Source: a virus. Taken from it: a stretch of DNA of 34,031 nt. Each line of letters begins with the position of its first letter. Position 1 is the stretch's first letter. The notes beneath the pieces were generated by a model. The model made no database searches. It was given only the letters and a program-made list of their open reading frames with translations, and was not told the DNA's origin. Positions 1 through 5,704 of the stretch are shown here, one piece after another. The translations under genes and the position numbers were made by a program. The stretch lies in IMG/VR virus record IMGVR_UViG_3300028840_003177, positions 1 to 34,031 of that record. The stretch is one strand, 5' to 3'.

Positions 1-144
1 AAGATGCGTGGCGAAAGAGCGGCGGAACTTGTGCCAGAGATCGCGCTTTTCGACATCGCCGATCGTGTCGGCCAAGCCGGCCGCCACGATCGTCTTCTTG
101 AGCGCGTGGTTCAGCGCCGGCCACTGCCGGCCGCCCTTGTCGAA
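1..144. repeat. Terminal direct repeat, left copy (circle overlap)
   Basis: This segment is identical base for base to 33888-34031. It lies inside an integrase reading frame that is continuous across the joint, so the likeliest reading is that the window is a circular molecule written with a 144-base overlap; the unit length is then 33,887 bp. A genuine phage direct terminal repeat is possible but less likely, because such repeats seldom sit inside an intact integrase gene. Confidence 0.93.
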
Positions 145-828
145 CGGCCAACCGCCAAAGACCAGATCGGCTGACCGTTGCGGTGAAACGATCGGCGTGA
201 TCGCTTCGACGGCTTCCGGTTTGAGCGTGATCGTTTGCCCCTCTTTGTCCTTTTGGTGTTGCCAGGGGACGAACATGCGTCGCGACGAGATCGACAAGTC
301 GGCACGCCGGACCAGCATGATCGCGTTGATCCGCAGACCCGAGTTGTAGACGATCCAGATCAGCCCATGCAGCCACTGCCCGAAGGGGACGCCGGCGATC
401 TGCTTGGCTTTGGGGTGCGAAACCGACTCGGCCGCCCAAAGGATCTCGCCGACTTCCTCGACGGTCCAGGCGATCGGCTCCAGTTTGGGTTTTCGGCAGC
501 CGCGAATTTTCTTGGTCGGGCCGGCGAAGTCGTCGAGCGTGTCGGCGGCCAGGTTCCAAATCGAGAGCACGGTCCGCCGGACCTTGTCGGCGGTCAGGGC
601 TGAACGGCCGCGTCGACGCTGGTAGGTGACGGCGTCGGTCACGCGGCCGGGCGACAGATCGCGGAGCGTCGGCTCGCGAGGTGTTTTTCCTTCCGCCGTC
701 AGTGCGTCGCGATAAAAGGCGGCAAAATGGTCGAGTTGAATCAGGTAGTCGTCTCGCGTTGAGGCGGCCAGATTGTCGGCCTGTTTCGCAGTGAAGAAGT
801 CTCGCAGGGTGCTGTCGGCGTCGATCAT
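1..828 (-). CDS. int: Tyrosine recombinase / phage integrase, N-terminal 276 codons
   Basis: Site-specific recombinase that would insert and excise the phage at attP/attB. The frame opens at ATG 828 and is open to base 1. Joined across the circle to 33887-33723 it gives a 330-residue protein, a usual length for the family. Residues about 1-110 form the SAM-like core-binding domain; the catalytic domain follows, with Arg166 in a GLR motif and a Lys in the KDKEG turn near 193-195. The upstream frame stays open a little further but offers no good start codon. No clear Shine-Dalgarno precedes ATG 828. The putative attP lies about 1.2 kb upstream of the start. Confidence 0.93.
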   Translation of the reverse strand, partial: MIDADSTLRDFFTAKQADNLAASTRDDYLIQLDHFAAFYRDALTAEGKTPREPTLRDLSPGRVTDAVTYQRRRGRSALTADKVRRTVLSIWNLAADTLDDFAGPTKKIRGCRKPKLEPIAWTVEEVGEILWAAESVSHPKAKQIAGVPFGQWLHGLIWIVYNSGLRINAIMLVRRADLSISSRRMFVPWQHQKDKEGQTITLKPEAVEAITPIVSPQRSADLVFGGWPFDKGGRQWPALNHALKKTIVAAGLADTIGDVEKRDLWHKFRRSFATHL

Positions 829-1196
829 GGCCGTACCCCCGGGCGTCAGCCAAGCTCCGAGCGTCCGTCGCGGGCCAACTCCCTCGTCTGTGCTCCGTCG
901 CCAGCGGCTTCCGTTTCGCCATGGTTCGCGCCCAAGCCTGCCCCGGACGCTATTTCGACTCTACGTCGAAACCGGGGACCAGCGATTTAGGTTCCGATCG
1001 ACGCCCGCAGTGGGGGGTAGACGCGCCGGCCCGATCCATTCAGGCGATTGCGTCCCGCCATGACCGCCGGAGAAAAGAGTCTCCAGAAATCACCGCCGGC
1101 CGAGTTCCCGTACTCAGCAGGCGTGATTTTTAGATATTTCTAACACGCCGTCAATGGCGGTTGTTAATTTTTTTGACGGCGGTGATCCGGCAGATT
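829..1196. other. Intergenic region upstream of integrase
   Basis: About 370 bases without a convincing gene. Only the 1120-1180 part shows structure: a nested inverted repeat (GGCGTG at 1120-1125 with CACGCC at 1144-1149, enclosing TTAGA/TCTAA) and a second one (GCCGTCAA at 1147-1154 with TTGACGGC at 1173-1180). This AT-rich patch in an otherwise GC-rich stretch suits a promoter/operator for the integrase. I recognise nothing in 829-1115. Confidence 0.5.
1127..1154 (-). promoter_or_regulatory. Candidate leftward promoter toward integrase
   Basis: On the minus strand TTGACG (1154-1149) is followed after 16 bases by TAAAAA (1132-1127). The pair resembles a sigma-70 promoter with a good -35 and a weak -10, and it overlaps the palindromes described for 1120-1180, so a repressor could act on it. 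It lies about 300 bp from the integrase start. Confidence 0.3.
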
Positions 1197-1445
1197 CTAC
1201 GAGGCGACCGCGTGGGCTCGTTTTGCCGGTTTTTCCAGCAGCGCCTCAACCGAAATGCCAAGCGATTGCGACAAACTCACCAACGTCGACACCCGAGGGC
1301 TGTTTTGCTGAGACACCAGGGAGTGCAACGTCCCGTAGTTTACGCCAGTCAGATCAGCAAGAGCGCGAAAAGAAAGGCCGCGTTCATCCATGATTCGGCG
1401 AACGTTCACGGCCAGCCATTTTTCTTCTTTGGTTTGCACGATCAT
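1197..1445 (-). CDS. XRE/Cro-family helix-turn-helix repressor
   Basis: An 80-82 residue DNA-binding protein of the lambda-repressor-like fold. The HTH covers about residues 12-70 (RGLSFRALADLTGVNYGTLH, then a recognition-helix region and SLGISVEALLE). It has no protease or dimerisation domain, so it resembles a Cro-type or small immunity repressor. ATG 1445 sits only one base after a GGAGG, whereas GTG 1439 has that GGAGG at ideal distance; GTG 1439 is therefore the likelier start. It lies directly upstream of the integrase region, a usual place for a lysogeny regulator. Confidence 0.85.
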   Translation of the reverse strand: MIVQTKEEKWLAVNVRRIMDERGLSFRALADLTGVNYGTLHSLVSQQNSPRVSTLVSLSQSLGISVEALLEKPAKRAHAVAS

Positions 1446-1458
1446 GCCTCCATGTATA

Positions 1459-1818
1459 TCAATCTCGTCTCGGGATTGCTAGGTCTCCACGTTCGCGGGC
1501 CGTCTCGACGGCGTGTCGGCGATCCGGTTCGGCCAGCATCGACAGATCGACGTCGATCTGCTTGCCGTCCGGTTTTTCCAAAATCACGATGCCCGGCTTG
1601 AATCCGGCGTAGCGGGCTTCGATCGCATGTTGCCCCGACTTGTCCGACCAAGTCCGCATGGGATGGCGGGAAGGGGTGAGGGGCTGAGGAAATGAGGGAC
1701 TGAGGGGATCAGCGGCGGCCGTCGTGGCCACAATCGGCATCGTCACACGCCGCACTTTGCCGACGGGCTCCGCCGACGCCCGTTTCCAGGACCACGAAAA
1801 GCCAAATTTCTTGCCCAT
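1459..1818 (-). CDS. SHD1-domain protein
   Basis: 119 residues from ATG 1818, preceded by AGAGG at good spacing. The N-terminal 20 residues (GKKFGFSWSWKRA) are basic and aromatic. A proline/serine linker follows, encoded by a TGAGG-type repeat. Residues about 55-105 match the SLA1 homology domain 1 pattern: RTWSDKSGQH, then EARYAGFK, then an ILEKPDGKQIDVDLSMLAEPD core. SHD1 domains are abundant in planctomycete proteins, which is part of the host argument. Function is unknown; a small protein-interaction module is the conservative view. It ends 14 bp before the HTH gene and is probably co-transcribed with it. Confidence 0.75.
   Translation of the reverse strand: MGKKFGFSWSWKRASAEPVGKVRRVTMPIVATTAAADPLSPSFPQPLTPSRHPMRTWSDKSGQHAIEARYAGFKPGIVILEKPDGKQIDVDLSMLAEPDRRHAVETARERGDLAIPRRD
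1668..1708. repeat. TGAGG-type degenerate G-rich tract
   Basis: A run of TGAGG-like words (GGGGTGAGG, GGCTGAGG, AATGAGGG, ACTGAGGGG). It encodes the proline/serine linker between the basic N-terminus and the SHD1 domain. Related tracts occur at 3758-3790, 4511-4548 and 5464-5492. Confidence 0.6.
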
Positions 1819-1837
1819 CAATTCGCCTCTGGCAATG

Positions 1838-1866
1838 GCCGTACTGGATTACCAATCCAGTACGGC
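1838..1866. repeat. Perfect 13-bp inverted repeat, anticodon-arm-like hairpin
   Basis: Bases 1838-1850 pair perfectly with 1854-1866 around a 3-base centre. There is no T-run on either side, so a terminator is unlikely. Read on the minus strand, its centre looks like an anticodon stem-loop (CTGGA, loop TTGGTAA, TCCAG), but no other tRNA parts surround it. It shares ACTGGATT..AATCC with the attP tRNA segment 150 bp away, so it may be a recombinase or excisionase site, or a remnant of an older attachment site. Confidence 0.6.
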
Positions 1867-1968
1867 TAACGGTCCCTGGCTGGCGATTTCGGCGGCCGAA
1901 TCCGCGTTTTGTGGTGTCGCGGACGATCGGCCGGTCGACTTACCGCAAGTCGCTACCAGTCAACGAGA

Positions 1969-2023
1969 TACCAGAGGTGGGACTCGAACCCACACGTCCT
2001 AATGGACACTGGATTTTTAATCC
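1969..2023 (-). other. attP: Putative attP core: 3' half of a tRNA (likely tRNA-Leu)
   Basis: On the minus strand this reads as the 3' part of a class II tRNA: the 3' side of the anticodon stem (TCCAG), a long variable arm with stem GTCC/GGAC, a T-arm GTGGG-TTCGAGT-CCCAC, the acceptor 3' strand CTCTGGT and discriminator A. The long variable arm plus A73 points to tRNA-Leu. No matching 5' acceptor (ACCAGAG), D-arm or paired 5' anticodon stem exists upstream, so it is not an intact gene. Many integrases target the anticodon loop, and their attP carries the downstream part of the tRNA so that integration restores the host gene. Identity to the host probably starts in the anticodon loop near 2018. 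Confidence 0.75.
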
Positions 2024-2068
2024 GCAAGGGCTAGAATGCGCGGACAAGAAATGCGGAAGGGAGGGATT

Positions 2069-2191
2069 GTGACGAATTGGGATAGCGACGGCGATCCAGC
2101 GGTCGGCATCCTGGTCGGCTCACTGGCCTGGCTCGCGCTCTGGGCGGCCTGGATGGGGATCTCCAATTGGATCGCCTGGGCCTTCGGGTAG
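2069..2191 (+). CDS. Single-pass membrane microprotein (40 aa), copy 1
   Basis: GTG 2069 with AAGGGAGGG just upstream, or ATG 2051, to TAG at 2189-2191. The 40 residues carry an acidic N-terminus (NWDSDGDP) and one tryptophan-rich transmembrane helix (GILVGSLAWLALWAAWMGIS) ending in NWIAWAFG. It has the same length as the microprotein at 2364-2486 and aligns with it without gaps, with about 10 identities including G13, G17, W21, G30 and IAW at 35-37. It runs against the direction of most genes. Function unknown; small phage membrane proteins often affect lysis or superinfection. Confidence 0.55.
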   Translation: MTNWDSDGDPAVGILVGSLAWLALWAAWMGISNWIAWAFG

Positions 2192-2198
2192 ACGAGGT

Positions 2199-2280
2199 TT
2201 ACAAGTCCCCGACGGCGCGGGCCGTCTCGACGGCGTGGCGACGGTCCGGCTCGGCCGCCGCGGCGCAAGTCGACAGCAGA
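2199..2280 (-). pseudogene. SHD1 C-terminal remnant
   Basis: A minus-strand frame ending in TAA at 2199-2201 encodes AEPDRRHAVETAR, identical to the tail of the SHD1 protein at 1459-1818. At the DNA level 2216-2256 closely matches 1494-1534. The upstream part of the frame no longer resembles SHD1 and has no good start. This looks like a partial duplication of the neighbouring gene. Confidence 0.55.
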
Positions 2281-2347
2281 CAACCAGTTTTGATTTTTCG
2301 TGGAGTCCTCCAGAAATAAAACGCCGGCTCAACGCGGCGTGCAAAAT

Positions 2348-2716
2348 CTACAATCGGTGGCCAATGAGCCAAGACGATCGAACGGACGAATGGGTGTTTG
2401 GCCTCGTGATCGGCGCGGCCGCCTGGTGGGCGGTCGTGCTCGTCGCGCTCGGTCTCTGGAAACTGATCGCCTGGCTGTGCTCGTGAGCACGAGTTGTCTC
2501 AGGTTTTTTTTCGAGCAGCCACGAGGCGCCGCCGGCAGCGGCGAGCTTTTCGATTGACTCGTCCGTCATACGGCGCGGCGGTCCGCCGGATTTTACGGGC
2601 CGTTCGTTGATCCAGTTGCTAATTGCGCTGGCGTTGATGCCGGTGCGGCGTGCGACCTCGTTGATGCCGATCTCGCGGATCAGCGGCGAGAGTTGAGCGC
2701 GGATGGATTTTGGCAC
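2348..2716 (-). CDS. HTH DNA-binding protein
   Basis: 122 residues from GTG 2716, with AAGGA at good spacing. Residues about 10-35 form a helix-turn-helix (IREIGINEVARRTGINASAI, SNWINERP), followed by DESIEKLAAAGG. The first 70 residues look well formed. The remaining 50 (Ser/Thr/His-rich) are low in complexity and antisense to the membrane microprotein at 2364-2486, so the functional domain may be only the N-terminus. Probably a regulator of nearby accessory or lysogeny genes. The start is 3 bp from the stop of the upstream gene at 2720. Confidence 0.7.
   Translation of the reverse strand: MPKSIRAQLSPLIREIGINEVARRTGINASAISNWINERPVKSGGPPRRMTDESIEKLAAAGGASWLLEKKPETTRAHEHSQAISFQRPSATSTTAHQAAAPITRPNTHSSVRSSWLIGHRL
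2364..2486 (+). CDS. Single-pass membrane microprotein (40 aa), copy 2
   Basis: ATG 2364 to TGA at 2484-2486. The acidic N-terminus (SQDDRTDEW) is followed by one hydrophobic helix rich in Trp, Val and Ala, and by LIAWLCS. Paralogous to the microprotein at 2069-2191. It lies antisense to the C-terminal third of the HTH gene at 2348-2716; that C-terminal part is low in complexity, so the two frames may compete or only one may be used. The shared length and conserved G, W and IAW positions favour this rightward gene being real. Confidence 0.5.
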   Translation: MSQDDRTDEWVFGLVIGAAAWWAVVLVALGLWKLIAWLCS

Positions 2717-2719
2717 GGC

Positions 2720-3115
2720 TTAATCCTTTTTGAGTTGCGTTCGGAGCGGATCGCGAAGCCATTCGATGGGCCTTGTGATCCAGTCGGTGGCACCGATGCG
2801 GGCGTAGTCGGGGGCCTTGCCGGCTTGGGCGATTTCTCTGATCCATGTCTCCGCGATTTCCTCGGTGCAGTGTTTCAGCGGCTTCACCTGATCCTCGAAT
2901 CGCGATCGCTCGTTGATGGAAACTCCATCCGGCGCGTTATCGCGATCAATCAATACTTTGTGGTGGGGCAAATCGCCGCCTTCACCACCCGCTGCCCAAT
3001 CGTCCAGGGTTACACGGATTCGCCAGCCATACGGCGTGTGTTCGATGCGGATTGTACTAGGGTGGTATCCTTCATCAGCAAGAGCCAGAATGAACTCCAA
3101 GGCGTGATTGTGCAT
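2720..3115 (-). CDS. Hypothetical protein (131 aa)
   Basis: ATG 3115 is preceded by GAGGG at about 9 bases. The first half is beta-rich (STIRIEHTPYGWRIRVTLDDW); the second half is charged and probably helical, ending PLRTQLKKD. No signal peptide, membrane segment or zinc motif is visible. It is followed directly by the HTH gene, suggesting co-transcription. I do not recognise the family. Confidence 0.65.
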   Translation of the reverse strand: MHNHALEFILALADEGYHPSTIRIEHTPYGWRIRVTLDDWAAGGEGGDLPHHKVLIDRDNAPDGVSINERSRFEDQVKPLKHCTEEIAETWIREIAQAGKAPDYARIGATDWITRPIEWLRDPLRTQLKKD

Positions 3116-3157
3116 TGCGTTATCCCTCAGTTTTGTAGTCGGCTCCCATCATTGGGA

Positions 3158-3439
3158 TCAATATTTAAAACCACTTTCAAACTCCATCGCTTCGCGGGCG
3201 GTGTGTGGGAGTCGGTTCACTGCTTGCGCCGGCCCCCGATTCAGGTCGCCATCGGCGATTGCTCGCAGAATTTGCTCATCGGCGAACTTGCTCGAATCGA
3301 GGGCCTCGGCCCGATCCCATGTTTTGGCGGCGGCGTTCCAGCGGAAGCCGGCGGCCTTGAGTTCGTTTTTCCACTCGTAGGTTTTTCCACTGAGACTGGC
3401 CATCGTTTCTTTCCTTTGCGTTGGGTTTGTGGTGTTCAT
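3158..3439 (-). CDS. Small protein with DUF5710-like GxRWxxxxKxW motif
   Basis: 93 residues from ATG 3439 (GAGGG upstream), or 81 from ATG 3403 (AAAGGA upstream). Residues about 18-45 (GKTYEWKNELKAAGFRWNAA, then KTWDRA) match the short motif in which a peptide tells an enzyme region to expect a Trp-containing knuckle, as in DUF5710 and some replication or mobilisation proteins. The C-terminus is helical. Role unknown. It lies downstream of the cytosine methylase and the 23-bp array at 3548-3621. Confidence 0.6.
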   Translation of the reverse strand: MNTTNPTQRKETMASLSGKTYEWKNELKAAGFRWNAAAKTWDRAEALDSSKFADEQILRAIADGDLNRGPAQAVNRLPHTAREAMEFESGFKY

Positions 3440-3547
3440 TTCGTTTCCCTCATGCTGCTTATATCATATCGTACTGTTCCGCCTGAGTCAACACCTAAAA
3501 GGGCTAAAATCAAAAAAACAAGAATATTTTTTGGGGCCGGAGGCCGG

Positions 3548-3621
3548 CGTGTCCGGACGTGGGTTACAGCGTGACGCATCGATGACGATTGGCGTGACCG
3601 CACGTGCGTTGGTGGCGTGAC
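3548..3621 (-). repeat. 23-bp phased repeat array A
   Basis: CGTGAC (GTCACG on the minus strand) begins at 3570, 3593 and 3616, exactly 23 bp apart, with a degenerate fourth head (CGTGTC) near 3548. The 17-bp interiors differ. It fills the gap between the C5-methylase stop (3650) and the start of the gene at 3439. Confidence 0.85.
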
Positions 3622-3649
3622 CCCCACGCCTCCAGGAAGCGTCGCCGGA

Positions 3650-4465
3650 TCAGGCGACGGAAGATCTCCGCCGGGCACGCTCGGCCCGCTTGCGACAAGC
3701 GGCCGAGTCGTAACGCTTTTTCGTCGAATAGAGGGGTCGGCCACAGCCACAACGGCAGAGGGGGCGAGGGGCGAGGGGCGCGGGGCGAGAAATCGGCGTG
3801 TGGGCGTGACCGGATGGCAACAAACCGCGTGACGCCAAAACCGCCCGGGCAACCACGCGGCCCATCGCGATCGGCACACCGTTGCCAACGGCTCGGATCT
3901 TTTCGGTGGCCAGAAAACCGGGCAAATCAAAATCATCCGGCAGACCTTGAAGCCGGCAGACTTCGCGAAAGGTGCGACCGTCGCAGGCCATCGCGGCCGG
4001 CTCGGCTCCCGGTTGCGGCCGCCCCTTGGGGATGTCGAGCGGCAAACCACCTTTGGCCCCAAATTGAAAATGGCGCAGTCGCGAGACGGGACAATACCAA
4101 GACTGATCGACGTCGATCCGCTGGCGGACCGGATACCGCTCGGCCAGGCCCGGGCAAAGGTCGACGACGTTGGGGGCGCGAGGCACGTTTTCCAACAACC
4201 ACCAATCGGGATCGGCCGCCAGCACCACGCGGCCAAACTGAGCCATCAGCCGCCGCCCTTCGCCGGTCGGCTCCGCGCGGCGAGCCGCCGAAAAGTCTTG
4301 GCAGGGCGAGCCGCCGATCACGCCATCGAATCGGCCGGCAGGCGGGCGGGCGTTTTCGACGCGCCCGCCCCACAGCAGGTCGGGGCCGCGGGCCACGCAA
4401 AATCCTTCGAGCTCGAAAGCGAGATCAAAGAGACCGATGCCGGGGAACAATGAATAAACCAACAT
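3650..4465 (-). CDS. C5-cytosine DNA methyltransferase with C-terminal zinc finger
   Basis: 271 residues from ATG 4465. It transfers a methyl group from AdoMet to cytosine C5 in DNA. Motif I is SLFPGIGLFDLAF (5-17), motif IV GGSPCQDFS with catalytic Cys55, motif VI ENVP (92-95), a motif VIII-like RLRHFQFG (129-136) and motif X AVGNGVP (192-198). The target-recognition region is short. Residues about 237-260 add a Cys-rich finger (CRCGCGRP, then ACRKRAERARRR), joined by a Pro/His linker encoded by repeat DNA. No restriction enzyme is nearby, so it is an orphan phage methylase, probably protecting the genome from host restriction. The start abuts array C. Confidence 0.92.
   Translation of the reverse strand: MLVYSLFPGIGLFDLAFELEGFCVARGPDLLWGGRVENARPPAGRFDGVIGGSPCQDFSAARRAEPTGEGRRLMAQFGRVVLAADPDWWLLENVPRAPNVVDLCPGLAERYPVRQRIDVDQSWYCPVSRLRHFQFGAKGGLPLDIPKGRPQPGAEPAAMACDGRTFREVCRLQGLPDDFDLPGFLATEKIRAVGNGVPIAMGRVVARAVLASRGLLPSGHAHTPISRPAPLAPRPLCRCGCGRPLYSTKKRYDSAACRKRAERARRRSSVA
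3758..3790. repeat. GAGGGGCG-type G-rich tract inside methylase gene
   Basis: Tandem GAGGGGC words (three near-copies). They encode the proline-rich linker between the methylase domain and its C-terminal zinc finger, and lie next to the array B heads. Confidence 0.6.
3805..3833 (-). repeat. 23-bp phased repeat pair B
   Basis: CGTGAC at 3805-3810 and 3828-3833, 23 bp apart, inside the part of the C5-methylase gene that encodes the linker before the zinc finger. Confidence 0.7.
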
Positions 4466-4482
4466 GCCGTCAGGTTACGCCG

Positions 4483-4667
4483 GTCACGGCAGCTCGTCAA
4501 GACGGGTCACGGGGAGGCTTGAGGGGTGAGACTTGAGGGATGAGGAAAAAAAGTCACGGCGAGTGCTCCGCCGCAACATCCCGCGACCGTGCCGGCCGCG
4601 TCGCTGAAAGTTGCGGCCGGTGATGGGCTTGACAACGCCGCTGAATTCGGCGACGATTGCCGGCGGG
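4483..4667 (+). repeat. 23-bp phased repeat array C (partly degenerate)
   Basis: GTCACG at 4483 and 4506 (23 bp apart) and at 4553 (47 bp on, two periods plus one base). After 4553, successive 23-bp steps starting at 4576, 4599, 4622 and 4645 lose the GTCACG head but keep a GCCGGC-like word near positions 15-20 of each unit. It occupies most of the gap between the divergently oriented C5-methylase and D12-methylase genes. Confidence 0.65.
4511..4548. repeat. TGAGG-type degenerate G-rich tract
   Basis: Words GGCTTGAGG, GGTGAGA, CTTGAGGGA and TGAGG in series, within array C. Resembles the tracts at 1668 and 5464. Confidence 0.6.
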
Positions 4668-4768
4668 AAAGTTGGAGCGGGCCGTCTGGCAATTGCGCGA
4701 CATCCTCAACGACTACTTCGAACACAACTGCGATGCCGAACTGACGGTCAAAAAATCGCGGATTCACA

Positions 4769-5473
4769 ATGAGCTATCCAGGCGGCAAAGCGGCACCGGG
4801 TGTGTATCAGCGAATCATCAACCAGATTCCGCCCCATCAGACTTTCATCGAGCCGTTTGCCGGCGACGCCGCCGTTTCCCGCGCCATCCGGCCCGCCGAT
4901 CGCACGATCCTCGTCGATCTCGATCACGCTCAATTGCGACACCTTGACGCCACGTTCGAGCGACCCGGCCGAGAGCTTCACCTGGCGGACGGAATTCCCT
5001 GGCTCAAACATTTTGCCGGCCTCTTTGCCTTGCACCGACCCAAGTGGGACGATTCCATCGTCGCCTACCTCGACCCGCCCTACCCGATGAAAACTCGCAA
5101 AGGCGGCCGCATCTATCGATACGAAATGACCGACGAGCAACACGACGATCTGTTGAATGTCGCCGCCGACCTGCCTTTTGCTTGCCTGATATCGAGCTAT
5201 CCGAATCAGCGCTACGACGAGACCCTGGCCGACTGGCGGACGATCGATTTTCAAACCACCGACCGCGGCGGCAATCGACGAACCGAGCGGCTTTACATGA
5301 ATTTCCCGGAGCCGGCCGAACTGCACGATTACCGCTACCTGGGCGACGACAAGCGACAGCGGGAACGGATCGCCCGGCGGCGGCGCAATTGGTTGGCCGG
5401 TCTCAAACGGGCGTCTCCCTTGGAACGCCGAGCGATTCTCGACGCCTGTCAGCAAGCGGTCGGGGAGGGATGA
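4769..5473 (+). CDS. D12-class (Dam-like) adenine N6 DNA methyltransferase
   Basis: 234 residues, one of very few rightward genes. It methylates adenine N6 in DNA. PGGK at 4-7 is the D12-class N-terminal signature, motif I is FIEPFAGDAAVS (26-37) and motif IV is DPPY at 102-105. The C-terminus is charged. Length is somewhat short for the family, but all core motifs are there. ATG 4769 lacks a strong Shine-Dalgarno; the upstream in-frame stop excludes a much longer product. Arrays C and D flank it, so gene and repeats may have arrived as one cassette. An orphan methylase with a likely anti-restriction role. Confidence 0.9.
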   Translation: MSYPGGKAAPGVYQRIINQIPPHQTFIEPFAGDAAVSRAIRPADRTILVDLDHAQLRHLDATFERPGRELHLADGIPWLKHFAGLFALHRPKWDDSIVAYLDPPYPMKTRKGGRIYRYEMTDEQHDDLLNVAADLPFACLISSYPNQRYDETLADWRTIDFQTTDRGGNRRTERLYMNFPEPAELHDYRYLGDDKRQRERIARRRRNWLAGLKRASPLERRAILDACQQAVGEG

Positions 5474-5492
5474 GGTTTGAGGCGTGAGGAAG
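5464..5492. repeat. TGAGG-type degenerate G-rich tract
   Basis: GGGATGAGG, TTTGAGG and CGTGAGG in series at the end of the D12-methylase gene; a reverse copy-like stretch (CTCACGCCTCAA) lies at 5621-5632. Confidence 0.6.
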
Positions 5493-5527
5493 CAATAACG
5501 CGATCGCCGGTCGCACGATCCGGCGGC

Positions 5528-5619
5528 CCTGCCAGGCTTTCGGCCGTGACGCCGCTGCGACTTCGATCGTGACCCGCCGGCGGCACTAAACGTGACGGGC
5601 CCGGCGGACGTGCCGTGAC
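5528..5619 (-). repeat. 23-bp phased repeat array D
   Basis: CGTGAC at 5545, 5568, 5591 and 5614: four heads exactly 23 bp apart. Read on the minus strand, several interiors resemble those of array E in the same register: GCCTGGC at positions 14-20, CCGCCGGCGG at 14-23, and GTCACGATCG and GTCACGGCACG at unit starts. It fills the gap between the D12-methylase stop and the late terminator. Confidence 0.88.
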
Positions 5620-5636
5620 ACTCACGCCTCAACCCC

Positions 5637-5678
5637 CAACAAGAAAACGCCCCGGCCGGGTTGCCCTGGCCGGGGCGT
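5637..5678 (-). terminator. Rho-independent terminator of the late operon
   Basis: A very stable GC hairpin (5647-5660 with 5664-5678, loop of about 3 bases) followed on the minus strand by TTTTCTTGTT. It lies just after the last structural-operon gene (stop at 5705) and would end leftward late transcription before the accessory zone. Confidence 0.85.
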
Positions 5679-5704
5679 GACGCGTCGAAAATGGTCGGTC
5701 CGCC

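Larger units (their letters stand above)
4466..4768. other. Intergenic region between divergent methylase genes
   Basis: About 300 bases holding array C and a TGAGG tract (4511-4548). From 4657 a short rightward frame begins (MPAGKLERAVWQLRDILNDY) that looks coding for about 40 residues but then runs into the D12-methylase in another frame; it is probably a gene fragment. No clear promoter for either methylase was found. Confidence 0.45.

Noticed and set aside
1147-1180. Rho-independent terminator after the HTH gene
   Set aside because: The 8-bp stem has an 18-base loop with the A/T-run inside the loop rather than after the stem; better seen as part of a promoter/operator region.
1969-2060. 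Complete tRNA gene on the minus strand
   Set aside because: Only the 3' half folds; no acceptor 5' strand, D-arm or matching anticodon stem exists, and the anticodon would be AAA in a class II tRNA. Treated as attP.
2693-3574. 293-codon rightward frame
   Set aside because: Antisense to two better supported leftward genes with Shine-Dalgarno sites; no family pattern.
3436-4236. Long leftward frame overlapping the C5-methylase
   Set aside because: Lacks any domain; it is an alternate-frame shadow of the methylase and the arrays.
4748-5632. Long leftward frame opposite the D12-methylase
   Set aside because: Antisense shadow; composition and lack of motifs contrast with the clear PGGK, FAGD and DPPY motifs of the rightward gene.
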